Shown: piece by piece, positions 37,101-48,285 of the stretch
Position numbering within the stretch: the stretch's first letter is position 1
Layout of the letters: the number at the start of each line of letters is the position of its first letter
From: Purshia tridentata
Taxonomy: Eukaryota; Streptophyta; Magnoliopsida; Rosales; Rosaceae
Length of the DNA: 53,719 bases
NCBI GenBank assembly: GCA_003254885.1
Contig: QANT01008854.1
Location: 1 to 53,719, forward strand
Direction: 5' to 3'
Made by a program: the position numbers and the translations under genes
The notes under the pieces: generated by a model
Seen by the model: the letters and a program-made list of their open reading frames with translations, nothing else
The model's database searches: none
What the model was told of the DNA's origin: nothing

Positions 37101-38441
37101 TCCAAGTTATATCACTGGGTATGAAGGAGTTGGAACTTTAAACAAGAAGTTTATTGGTCCAAGTGAGTCATTTAGAGTTAGGATCTTAACTCCAACTCAT
37201 GAGGATTTTTATGTGTCTCTCAATAAAATATGTTGATGGAACTTTGCACAGCAGGAAGAGAGAGCTAACAACCTTCACACGTTTACTCCTGGAATCTCCA
37301 AGGAATCCAAATATGGAAATGTGACTGGAAAAGCTGCTGATCTCATGGAATCAGATTCAGAGGACACCTCAGCTGAAACTGTGGTCCATAGACTCTATAC
37401 CATAAAGGGTGTTAAGAAGTCCTTCCGGAAAAAGCACCCAAAATCATTAAGCAGCTCTTTGAAGAAAAATAAACAGAGTGGGTCACCAGCAAAGAGCAAC
37501 AAGGTCTTGGCTTGTCCTAATATAGAGAAATTAGGAAGTTTCTGAATATTCCAGGGTCATGGGTATCATGGTCATTGAAGAGTTTACGTATGTTGGTTGT
37601 CCTCCTGGCCATGGGTTTATCAGTAAAATAGTAAAGTAGTTATTTTTCTTTTGCGTCTTGAGCTTTGCTTAGTTTCTTAATATTTTGGATTTACTTTTAA
37701 GTCCTTGTCCTTTAGAATAAGAGTTTTGAGTTTATGAAAATTTGCAACCGCCTTGTTTTATATCCAAAAATCGTATAATATCCTACTTCTTATCACTATT
37801 CACAACCCTACTGATAGAAATCAACCGAGAATTTCACCTGACTTCTTTGTGACCTCAATCAATCCCAATTTCTTACCCTTTTGCATACAAGCAAGCAAAC
37901 TTCCTATCCAATCATCTCTAAAAACTCAACTTTGTTTTCGTGGGAAAGAGAACAACCCCTCACTGTCATCCTCAAATCAATTCACATGCCCTAAATCTTC
38001 TTGTAAACATCTCCTATTTCCGGTCATTCCTTTTGTCATCGTTAGTATTGGGATGAAAGATGACTGATGTTACAGAATTTATACATTTTAGATAGTATTG
38101 TTATATTCCTTCTCTCTCTCTTTTTTGTTTTGTTTTGACTCATGTGTTGGTTTTCTTACATATAGGATGGAACGGAGTTGAGTGATGATGTGAGCTTGAA
38201 GAAGCTTCTGAAAGCAAGAACAAAGGAGAAGCGGGCCAACTTTTTGGCTGGAGATGGAGGCGAATTTCGAGCTGCAGAACTGGAAATGGAGAGACTATGT
38301 AAAGCCCAAGGTAGGCTAGAAAATATGAAACAGAAATTACTGAAATTCCAAATTGCCAAAGCAAAAAATTCAAATCAAACCCTCTTGCATGGACAGTCAG
38401 TGATTTATGTTCCAGTAGCAGAACTAAAGGAAAAAGTTTGA
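32532..38441 (+). CDS. PRH: PHD-finger homeodomain transcription factor, PRH/PRHA type
   Basis: A nuclear regulator related to parsley PRHP and Arabidopsis PRHA (At4g29940), linked to defence and auxin responses. Coding exons: 32532-33058, 33940-34105, 34612-34735, 34815-34927, 35029-35301, 36114-36344, 36513-36602, 36905-36955, 37252-37503 and 38166-38441; 2103 nt, 700 aa. ATG 32532 begins [15 protein letters not shown]; the frame upstream is leader or intron. A Lys/Arg-rich N-terminus (residues 1-155) holds nuclear targeting signals. The C4HC3 PHD finger (about 232-285) shows CAKC, CDGTC, HQKC and CKFC. An acidic stretch follows (about 325-430). The homeodomain (about 466-525) ends in the recognition helix [14 protein letters not shown], where the usual WFQNRR reads WFKNAR, as in this family. 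It ends in a coiled-coil-like segment ([20 protein letters not shown]). The intron 36956-37251 contains a 3-base gap. Confidence 0.93.
34145..34168. repeat. (CT)n microsatellite in a PRH intron
   Basis: A CT run about 40 nt past the donor at 34106, inside the intron 34106-34611. A similar run lies at about 36377-36396, also shortly after a donor (36345). Confidence 0.8.
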
Positions 38442-39341
38442 TATTTTGAAATGTCCTGAATTTTTCATTTAGCGAGCATTTGTGTGATCTAGCAGTCATC
38501 ATATCCAAGTGTGTTTCTGATATCAACTGTCAAATGCTTTTCACCAACTCTCTCTCTCTCTCTGGCATCTAGAGAGCAGCATTGAATCCTCAAACACGGC
38601 AAAGGGAAAGCTTTGGAATTGTGAGTGTCCATTTTGTCTCACAGCTGGTAAATTGAAGTACACACGATGCTGCAGAATGATGAATTTGTATTATATATGT
38701 TTAGAGTTGGCAGGCCTAAAGGTTACTTGGGAAACTTCGGTTCCACGCTATCTTGGCTTTTCCATTGAAAAAAGTTTTTAATTTTCAACACACATTATGC
38801 ATTGATAATGTGCACCGACCGAGTAATGAAATATAAAATAATAGCAACAGTTAGAAATGTAAAATATTAACAGTGGCTTATAAGTTATAATGAATGACTT
38901 GACCTACCATGCCAACGTGATGACGTGATAGGATCATATTACCCAAGTTTTTCTCAAATATGAGGTCTTTTAAAGTGCTATTAGACACTTGAGTTGATGT
39001 AGCTGCTCTGTGCTTAGGACAAAGAATGGCCCATCGGAGTTGGTACTATGTCAACTCGAATCCCTGGTTTGTAATCCTTGCAGTGCAAGTTACAACAAGT
39101 AGTTGGTTTTTTATTGTGACAAATGGAAATCACGAATAGTATGAATTAACCACATTTTCATTTCATGCATTTGTCAATTCCACATTAAAAAACTAGGATA
39201 AGGAGGTTAAGCTCATACAAAAATTATAATCCAGCCAAGAGTGGGGAAAATTTGTAACTCGACTTTTGATATATGTGAAGTCAATGTACAATGAGTAACA
39301 AAACAGGTTTGTATAAACGCTTTCATGGAGTTGTGACCATA
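38442..39341. other. gap between converging PRH and PHD-protein genes
   Basis: Holds the two 3' UTRs. I see no further gene or structured repeat; a CT run lies at about 38549-38562. Confidence 0.55.
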
Positions 39342-42300
39342 TCATAAAGTTTGTGTACTTCTTATATCCATTATGGGGTTTCGTAAATCACCGGTACTCT
39401 TGGTGCAATCCAAATTATTCCGTTTAGCAGATAGCCGGGGCCTCAGCTACACAACATATGAAATAATAAGAACCCAACTCTGACAAAACCACATGAATTA
39501 TAAACCATGCAACATTGGAAGGAATGTTTATTGAAAGTGCCTGAAACATACCGTCTCAATATACTTCAGTTGCTTTAGAACTTGATCCGTTTCCAGTTCC
39601 TGAGTCAGACAAAAAAGAAATTGCATTAGAGTTAAGAAAGAAATATATTGATCATATTTTAAAATCTCTCAATCAAATCTCTCATACCCAAGAAAACCCA
39701 TCAATGACCACCTCAAAATCCTGACCGAGTGTAGAATCAAAACAATTCAAACCCATCAACTAAAACTATTGAACAATCTTCACATCATTTTTCTTCTTGT
39801 ATAAAAATCAAGAGAATTTAGGTATGGGGATAATGGCAGTAATGGAGAAACATGAGGTATAGGTTATGGTGATAGTAGTTAACTCTTACAAACTCAGATT
39901 TGTTTTTGTGAAACAATCAAGATAACTTTGGTTTTAGGATGGAGAATACAAATGGTAGTGATGGGTTTAAATATTTAGATAGTAGAGACTTGAAATACGA
40001 ATTCTGTGGTGAAAAGCCATAAGGTTTGTATCAAATATTCCTACATCTTTTTCATTCTTGAAAGACACTTATAAATTGTATGCTACTTGGGAACATAGGT
40101 TCCACCCTCTTTTTCATATGCTACTTATAAATTAGAGACATAATGTAAATGATATGTCCACCTGAGGCACATGACAATCAGCATGGCTTGGATCCCAAAG
40201 TATAGAGCAGAAGCATTCCCAGTCATCAGTTTGGACTTCAAAAATAGGAGCCCTGCTATATGAGAATCTCCAATAATGTTAAATATCTCCAGCATAATCA
40301 ACAAAAGAGGTAGAAGATCAATTTAAGAGTGCGAGAGCAAAAGAGATATAATACAAGATTTTATCAAACAGTATTACATGACATAACAAGATACTAAAAA
40401 GTAAACACTCACTAAATTTTTTTGAGCAATTGTCTATTTCGAGATAATTACCATAAAAAAATCCATCTATAAGATTTAATGCAACATAGAGCTACCTATT
40501 TAAAATAAATTCGGATTCATGTGGATAAATGTATTTGAGACACATTTTTTTAAGACCCTGAACCTCATTTTAAAATTAAATGCTAATATAAAACCAGATA
40601 AGTTACCTGCGCCACTTTCCACAAATGATTCCATTTACACGATCTAGAACTTCTCGACATTGAAGCCAATTACTTATGGAGCTAAGTCTAGAAGGTTTGT
40701 TGGAATTCAACTCCTGCAAAGAAAAGATGTGTCATTACTCAATTGAATTGTCAAAGCTCCCTTGCCAAATGGAAATGCTGACTAAAAGTTAACAGACAAA
40801 TCGAGGCCTTACATGAAGTCTAACATACTCCGAAGAATCTAATTCCAAAAGTTCACCAATGCCATCAATATCACTGTATCAATCAAAATTACAAAAGCTG
40901 TACCTTGTAAGTAGCATGTCAAAAGAAAAATAATAATGATTCAACATAGGATCAGAAAATGCCAATGATGAGAATATGTTTCTTTCCTACAACACATGGA
41001 AACAAAAGATCCAACACAGATATCTATCCGAGATAACCAACCTAATGGTTCTGGAATACAACCAGTATGCACAGGGAAACACACATGTATGCACAGACAA
41101 GGAAATGTTTCCTAACTAGCATGCTAAGTGCTTTGCAAACAAGGTGTTTTTTTTAAAGAGCTTTGCACACAAAGATAGAAGCCAAAAAAATAGAAAAACA
41201 ATGGAAAACTGTTACCCTAGTATAAAGAATAAGCCACACAGTGGCACTCAAATCACCTTCATACCAATTCAAATGTAACTTACAAGGAAATGGAAGAGAC
41301 CATGAAAGAAGGCAGTCTATAGATTTAACAAGGTTATTTATGCAAAAGTCCTGCTTCGAAAGTTAAAAAAAAAAGGTTAGGAATCAATTATTGAGGGAAC
41401 ATACTCATTTATTGGACCTGACCAGTCAGGAACTTCCGCTTGAAAACCTTTGCCAACCCGAACACTAGCTGTATATGGCTCAGTGTCTCTCAACATTAAC
41501 AGCATGGGATTCATTTGGCCCTTAGATGATGCATTTCTACTCATGACACTTTTGATATTCAGTGATTTTCTAGTCACTCTCTTCTTTAAAATTTTATGCT
41601 TCTTTCTCAAACAAGAAAGACAGAACCATTCATCAATAGGTACTTTCTTTATGCGTGGCTGGCAGCATGACATGTGAAATGCCTCTTCACAATTATCACA
41701 AATTAGCATTTTCAGAGAGGTTTCTGAACGACTACAAATCCTGCATGACCGACAACAACTGTTACTGCTGCTGGTATCAGTGTCTTCAGCAGAACCGCTA
41801 ACCCTGGTAAGCCGAACTTCCCCAAGCAGCCCATGACTTCTTAGAATAAAGATGCATAGATCCTTTCCAGACACATCTCCCACAGCCTCCATAACTACTG
41901 CACTAGAAGAGGAGCATTCACCTGTTTCATCTACTTCAGTCTTCATGGAGGTTGAAGCATGCTCCATATTTGACTTTGATGATGAGCAACTGTCGTATAC
42001 GCTGTCTACCTCTAAAACTTTTTGCACACTTTTTTTAGGTGCTTCATCAGAAACTAATTCCTCACCAACAGAGCATCCATTCATAGAATCGGAATTTAAA
42101 ACATGAGACTCTCTATTGCATATATGAGGAGATATAGAAAGAGCTTGGATGGCTTTAGTTTCATGCTCTATTTGAGAATCAACAAGTTGTTCCTTAGCAG
42201 CAATTGAAGGAGCATCAGAATTTACAAAAGAAAGGAAATCACCAGTTCTTGTGTTTTCCAGATCTCGTGCTGAAAATATGGTGACAGAGTTTCCTCGTAA

Positions 42301-45300
42301 CCTCCTCCTCTTATATACAAGATTAGGAGCAGAACTTTCAGACATTATACTAACTGCTGACAGCTGGGATGAGCTTCTTGGAAGTATTAAGGAGTGTGAA
42401 TCATCAGCATTCTTTTTCTCCTCTGAGATTAGTTGAGCTCTTCTGCAGCTGCAATGACCATCGCATTTTGAACACATCTGCCAAGTTTCAGCACCAGGCA
42501 TCCAGTCACATAAGAAATCTTGTAACCCATGGTTAGATACATAAAATAGAGCAGCTTCAATTGAAGTATGAAGGGAACTCTGTATCAACATTTTCACCTG
42601 AAACAAACTCACTAATGTCTGCTGTATGTTGCTTTGAAGTCCCCAAGTATGATGCAGATTCACTCTTTCATACGTCTGAAATATGAGTTTCATATTACAG
42701 AAGAGGCATCCCCAAAAGTTTTCTCCATTCTACTGCATCAACCTTTCTGATTCCAACAAAGAAAAAATTGGTCAAGTTTTAAATGCATTCACTGTATTCT
42801 TGAATTTCATGCACTTTCTTTCAAATTAATTCACTTTTATAAGTAGAACTTTCATATTAAATAACACCAAGGGAGTAGAAGAAATAACATAATCTAAAAT
42901 GGGGGTGGGAATAAAAAAGGAAGTGAGACCATCTTCATCTTCCAAGCAAACAGTAACCCAAAAAGGTAATGCTTCACTTCCATGACAGAATGCTCTATGC
43001 CCTCAAAATAACAACAATTTTCCTCAAGGCACAGACACTGTAACACAACAGTAGCCTTCAACTTATGAACTTATGTTAACAGTCTTCTTGACCAAACGTA
43101 CATACAACTCCGCAAAAACATCAGCAACAATAGCTGGCTTCACCAAAGATATTCGCCAGGAGAATATAATAATTTCCATGACGGAAGCAATGGATGATTT
43201 ACATATTCCTCTGCTTGGTTTCACACACAAAACTAACAAGAGTGACCTCTCTATGAATTATTTTACCGGCAGTGAAAATTTTACCTAAAAAAGCTGTTTA
43301 TGAAAGAAAAAAAAAAAGGATGCCTTAGGCAGGGCAGCATTGCACCAAATTTCCCTCCAGGGAAAATAACAGGGATTGAACCACAATAGATCCCCTATAA
43401 TAAAATTTAACCCCATACACCCCTCATTAGATAATCCCCATGTCATCGCATCATCTCCAACCCTACCACCCAAAGAAAAGTTAAAACCAATCATCAGCCA
43501 CCCCATAAATAAGCAAAACAAAATTATTGAAAGGTGCCAAGGGGACGTAACTCATGTAGAGAAGGTTTCTACCATTGAAAGTGTAAAGAAAGAATGGCTC
43601 TGTTAAAGAAAGATATAGTATTTCTTATGTCAGAATAACCCCCTCAACGAATTCTCCTTCAACTCCATGACAGAGTGCTACTCCTATTCAAATGCTTTAC
43701 GATTTTTGTTACCACTAACACCTGAACACACACATTGGTGCTGCCTACCAACCCTGTCTATTTCTGACAAAACTACAAAGCACCCTACTTCCCCAATGAA
43801 ACCTAGCATCCACATGAAACCCCAAAGAAATAACATATGTAATCCCATAACTCTCTAGCCACTGAACAATAATAAAGTAAATTATGCATGGTTCATTCGA
43901 GCTCTTACACATACAATCTATCAACTGGAACCTTCACATTATGATCGACTTTTCAATCATCAAAATCCTCTAATAAGCAAAATCCAAGCAAAAAATTCCA
44001 ACCCAGGTGGGATGTGCCTGCCCCAAATTTGTTTCCAATGAAAAGAGTTCTGACTGAAACCCAAAAGAGTGCCAACAAAAATCTTCACATAGAATATCTT
44101 CCCCCTATTAAGACTGCACCTCACCTGATCCTCCCCACACCCCAACTCCACCACCTTCACTGTAATGAAAACCCTAAAATAAATCCTCTACCAAAACCAG
44201 TTCCCAGTCATTATAAGGATACAAGAGATACCAGCTCGATCACACTAAATATTTTTATCAGCTGCCAAATCAAACAAACCCAGAGAGGCATTCTTCCAAG
44301 GGCATTTCCACGCCACATATCATGCCCAAAATGCATTCGCTACCAACCGTATTCTAAAATCCACAATCCCTACCATGTGATACTATAAAAATATTTGTGC
44401 TTCAACCACAGAAGATGTAGGGTTTTCAAATCTAAAGAGGGAAGATAAATACTTCTGACATGCTACAAAGAAGATGACCCATTTCATGTTTATCGCCACA
44501 ATGGTGTTTTTTGTGTAAAAATAAGGGGGAAAGTCTTGATCACATCTTTTTACACTGTCCATTCACAAGACAAATATGTGCTTAGTTTTTGGGGATTTTT
44601 GTTGTGGTGTGCGTTTGTCAACAAAATTGTTATTTCTAGTGAAGGAGTGTGAGCTTCTAGTGGGGAATAAAAGGGAGGCAATGACCCTTGGGAGGTGTGC
44701 AGTTTTGGCTCGCTTGAAGAAACTATTGGTGGGAAAGGAACAAGCTGTGTTTGATAGCAAAGAGGTGGAGGTGGATTTACTTCAGGACAGAATTAAGTTC
44801 TTAGATTCTCTTTAGCCATCTTTATCTAAACATTTTACAGATATTGCTTTTACTGTTATTCTTCTTGATTTGGGGCTGGTGTGGTAGGGGGAGCTTTGAT
44901 CTGATTGGCTGTTGGGTTTTTTTCGCTTGCAGATGTTATCCGGGTTTTGATGGACTGCTCCTTCATCCTACTTGTATCACTTTCTCTTTTTAAATAAAAT
45001 TTGTGTTTTGTTAAAACGAAAAGAAAACCCAAAAAAGTGCTAAAAAAGGTCATCACATTAAAGTTCTTACTAACCCGATCATGCCTAAAACCCCAACTCG
45101 CCCAACCTACACTTCAATTATAGTCGTAAACGAAATCCTCCACCAAGCCAGCTCTTAGTCAATCAAATTCTCTAAAATATAGGGTTTCATGAGGCACCAC
45201 CTCAATCACACACCAATCATTTTCACCAGCTGCCAAACCAAACAGGGGCATTTGCACAGCACATATCATGCCCAAAATGCACTCACCTACCAACTCTTAT

Positions 45301-46560
45301 CTGAAATCCATAATCCCCTACCATGTGATATAAAAATCTTTGTGCTCCAACCACCGTACTCCTCATCATACGTAAAATTTTTGGTTCTTTTTGTCAACTT
45401 AACCTATTGTCTATATATTGGAGACCTACTTGCAAGATTTCAAGACAAGTTTAAATGGGGCCTTCAAAACAATTTCCCTACAACTTCTCCCTATAGTTGA
45501 TAACTCATCATCTCCCACACTCAATGCAACATTTTCTCTTTTCCTTGCAGATGCATAATCAAAATTACAATATATAGATATATATATATATATATCTTAA
45601 TTAGATAAACTAAACATTTATTTATTGAGCAATGCTATACGCACTAAGTATTTAGCATTGTGCCATGGCAGCATGTTACAAGCACCAAATTCATGGTCGG
45701 TGGCATAGTGCATTATGCAACTTCTAACTTCAAAAGTTGAACACTTGTTATGCAATATTGTAGAACACCACACGTTCTCCTCATTTATAGCTTGCGCATC
45801 TTCATTTTATTGTAGTACTCAGAAATTTAATAACAATGAAAATCAAGATTCTCTACATAAAGGAATACTACTTACAAGGAGACTATTGAAATGATACCAA
45901 TATGGAATCTAGATAAATGCATCCTTTGAAAGTCTTACTATATTTTTTGTTTCTTTAAATTAAAATAAGAACGTGACGCAAAAAGCTATATCGTAAAACC
46001 CAATGTATATGCAAAAAGCATTACAGTTAATCTAATGAAACTTTCACACTATTTTGGGAAACATAGAATTGTCAAATTCTCCACTTTTCCATTTTTTGCT
46101 TCATAGATCATGATGGATGGAAAATAAATACAAGGACAAAAGAAAATCACTCAAATTTTTTCAGACAGTCCTATCCATATTTGCTTCTGAGAATAGGTGA
46201 GATTAAACGACAACTTCAGGTACCAGAAACAAAGGGTAACTGATTTTCCATCTCTTTCTTTTCTCTTATATCAAAACTAAACCAACTTAGTGTAAAGTAC
46301 ATCTAATAACTGGTGGGCAGAGACATGGAGATGGACCCAATTAGAAAACTTGGTCAAACCCATGAGAAAGCAATCTAGATCCGTATCCCAAATGGGGTTA
46401 TCTCAATTTCAACAATTAATGGCATTACTGATTGTAATTAATCGAATAAAAAAAACTAGGGTGAAGTTCTTACATGTATCCAAGAGTAAAGTATATAAAA
46501 CTAAACTAAGAAAAACAAACATCAAGAAAAAAAGAGAAGAAATTGACACACCATTGCCAT
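39342..46560 (-). CDS. PHD-finger protein (RING/FYVE/PHD superfamily), probable histone reader
   Basis: Exons on the minus strand: proposed first coding exon 46560-46552 (ATGGCAATG, then GT), 42597-41405, 40873-40813, 40713-40607, 40252-40162, 39599-39552 and 39446-39342; 537 aa. From 42597 on, phases and splice sites are consistent. The 9-nt first exon is inferred: it has a good donor, the right phase and a leader-like upstream, but a start at ATG 42591 (532 aa) is the alternative. The N-terminal part has a Cys cluster (WQMCSKCDGHCSCRR, about 42-56); then comes a Ser-rich region, and a C4HC3 PHD finger at about 285-335 (CRIC, CDNC, HMSC, CLSC). The conserved-looking C-terminal part includes SNWLQCREVL, KWRRAPIFEVQTDDWECF and LETDQVLKQLKYIE. 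PHD fingers usually read histone H3 tails. It resembles uncharacterised plant proteins such as At1g77250, from memory. Confidence 0.85.
43285..43521 (-). mobile_element. LINE reverse-transcriptase fragment (zf-RVT region), degenerate
   Basis: Minus-strand reading gives ...GGRVGDDAMTWGLSNEG... and YFPWREIWCNAALPKASFFF. The FPW[RK]xIW...P[KP]xxFF block is the signature of the zinc-binding domain after plant LINE reverse transcriptases. It is short, broken at both ends and runs into a poly(T) tract. Confidence 0.6.
43590..44405 (-). mobile_element. LINE ORF2 C-terminal remnant, frameshifted
   Basis: Read down the minus strand and across frames, segments appear in the order expected of plant LINEs: FGHDMWRGN (near 44310), GEDQVRCSLNRGKIF (near 44110), FHWKQIWGRHIPPGLEFFAW (near 44030-43980), MCKSSNE (near 43890) and HSVMELKENSLRGLF (near 43650). 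Stops and frameshifts interrupt it, so it is inactive. It shares about 350 bp with the fragment at 45022-45352. Confidence 0.75.
44430..45020 (+). mobile_element. LINE 3' end fragment, opposite orientation
   Basis: Plus-strand reading gives PISCLSPQWCFLCKNKGESL then DHIFLHCPFTRQI (44478-44580), a zf-RVT zinc ligand pattern, and then GRCAVLARLKK and DLLQDRIKFLDSL (to about 44815), the usual LINE C-terminal tail, followed by an AT-rich 3' UTR ending near 45020. At least one in-frame stop breaks the zf-RVT part. The 79-aa frame at 44576-44815 is part of this element, not a host gene. Confidence 0.75.
45022..45352 (-). mobile_element. second partial LINE copy, direct repeat of 44057-44405
   Basis: Aligns along its length with 44057-44405. 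Shared words include CACATATCATGCCCAAAATG, AGCTGCCAAA, CCTACCATGTGATA and TTTGTGCT[T/C]CAACCAC. Minus-strand reading again gives an FGHDM...NAP segment. It is cut off where the plus-oriented LINE ends. Confidence 0.75.
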
Positions 46561-46740
46561 GGAAGTCCAAAGGCCCAACACATAGAAGAAGAAGGTGGTT
46601 GCCGTTTGTGTAACACGTTTCAGTTAGAAACAAGAAAGTTGCAGAGGTGACATTGGCTGTTGAAAGAAAGAGAACAAGAACATGGGTTTACGGAAAACAA
46701 ACAAAGGCACTGATGGGTTTTATGGCTTTACCACTTTAGT

Positions 46741-46765
46741 TTTTTTTTTTTTTTTTTTTTTTTGG
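46741..46765. repeat. poly(T) tract upstream of the PHD-protein gene
   Basis: A run of about 24 T followed by GGGGG. It lies about 180 nt upstream of the proposed start codon on the minus strand, where it reads as a poly(A) run. Confidence 0.8.
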
Positions 46766-47958
46766 GGGTGAAGGGTTCAAAATCCAAACTTCCAAACCAA
46801 ATCAATTAACCAATTTAATCCAATAATATCAAAAGGACTGCCGGACGCATATATTTCACCGGAAAAAATTAATCAGAGTCATTTATAACTAATTATATAA
46901 GTGGAATACAATTTCACCTTATTCGTTCATATTTTCTTTTATTAGTCTCGTTCTATAATATATTTTCATAATTTATAATAAATAAGGTGGATAGCATCTT
47001 TATTATAAAAAATAATTTAACACTCAATCGGTTAATGTTAATTGAAGTTAGTTTAGTTGATCGAAAATAAAAACTACTTTACACAATTTGGTTTGAATCA
47101 TCTCCTTCTTCGAATCCTCAGCTAACTAGACCAATCTAAACTTTATCCACTTTTGTCATTGAATTGAAGTTGTTGTCGCTCAATAACATTACTTACTAAT
47201 AAGCAATGATAAAATTTGAACACTCATCTTTTTTTGTATAATATAACACTTACTGGATTTTTTTAGACGTTGTGATATGTATATATATTTTATTAGTATC
47301 ACTTGGTGACGTGACATATCGAGTAACAACGATCAAAAAATGGGAGTGCATGTGATAGAATTTTCTTGTACTTGTGGTTAAATTTTTCTATTAGTGCATT
47401 AAGTGCATTAGCCTTTCACGTACATGTAACATCTAATAGAAAGAATTTGTATAACCATTAAGGGACAAATAGACAACATATTTAATGGTTGGATTACAGT
47501 GATGAAGTATCGCTTTTACAATTATGTTAAATTTAATCATTCAACATGTTGCTCTTCATATGATCGTCATACTCATTATTATGTTAATGTGATTGTGAGG
47601 CATTACAAATGTAATCTTTATTATTATAAAACCAAAATAAAAGTTTGGTGTTAAAGCTTTACAAAAATTTGGATTACTTAAAATATCCTTCACACAAAAC
47701 AATCACATTAAAACAACATAATAAATGATATATGGTTGTAAAATTCAACCACTAAAATAAAATGAGATATAAAATAATTTCATGCCCATTTTCGATCAAG
47801 CCGCAAATCAAATGATGTGAAAAGCAAACCCAAGAGGGCTACGAGAGTTTCAAATTCAGGTAACTAATTCTCATGAGTGTGCTTACTAAATATGGGAATC
47901 AAACTTCGTAGGCATTGCCAAGCACTACTTTTTATAATTATACATAGCTCAAATTTAT
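46766..47958. other. AT-rich intergenic region
   Basis: Promoter side of the PHD-protein gene and 3' side of peptide gene 1. No gene, repeat or domain recognised. Confidence 0.55.
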
Positions 47959-48285
47959 TCATCTATGAAGACAATATTCAAGAACTAAAATAGTACAATC
48001 AGTTAATAAATGAGGATCTTTTAAATGTCGCCTGCAATGTGCCACCTTCATTGATACACATTTATAAAATTGGAAGAGTATCTTCATTTGAGGTTTGCTT
48101 TCTATAAATCTGGCGGCAAGATAATTTTTTTTAATTATTTCTAAGATGGGTTTGTCAAGTCCATCAATTGAAAGGGAATCTCCTAATGTTTCACCTTGCA
48201 CTATAGTTGGGATAATCAATATTAATAAGAATCCCATCATCATTGTCATTAATACAACTCTACTACTCACACTAATTTCATCCAT
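47959..48285 (-). CDS. small secreted cysteine-rich peptide, copy 1
   Basis: Intronless, 108 aa. Start MDEISVSSRVVLMTMMMGFL; a hydrophobic signal segment (about residues 11-29) ends at IVQGE, a likely cleavage area. The mature part ends in four cysteines spaced C-x7-C-x12-C-x7-C (KCVSMKVAHCRRHLKDP, then DCTILVLEYCLHR). It is the most diverged of three paralogues and carries about 20 extra residues (KKNYLAARFIESKPQ region) between the signal and the Cys region. Predicted to be secreted, with two disulphides. I do not recognise the family: spacing differs from defensins, thionins, GASA, RALF and lipid transfer proteins as I know them. Function unknown; defence or reproductive signalling would be typical guesses. 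Confidence 0.75.
   Translation of the reverse strand: MDEISVSSRVVLMTMMMGFLLILIIPTIVQGETLGDSLSIDGLDKPILEIIKKNYLAARFIESKPQMKILFQFYKCVSMKVAHCRRHLKDPHLLTDCTILVLEYCLHR

Larger units (their letters stand above)
42598..46551 (-). other. large LINE-filled first intron of the PHD-protein gene
   Basis: The intron (3954 bp if the 9-nt first exon is right) opens with GTGTGT and closes with TTTCAG. Its middle, 43285-45360, consists largely of dead LINE pieces in both directions (listed separately). The rest is AT-rich and unremarkable, with a TA microsatellite near 45572-45595. Confidence 0.6.

Noticed and set aside
44576..44815. A 79-aa plus-strand frame that could be taken for a small host gene.
   Set aside because: It is preceded by a LINE zf-RVT zinc pattern and matches the usual LINE C-terminal tail, so it belongs to a dead element.
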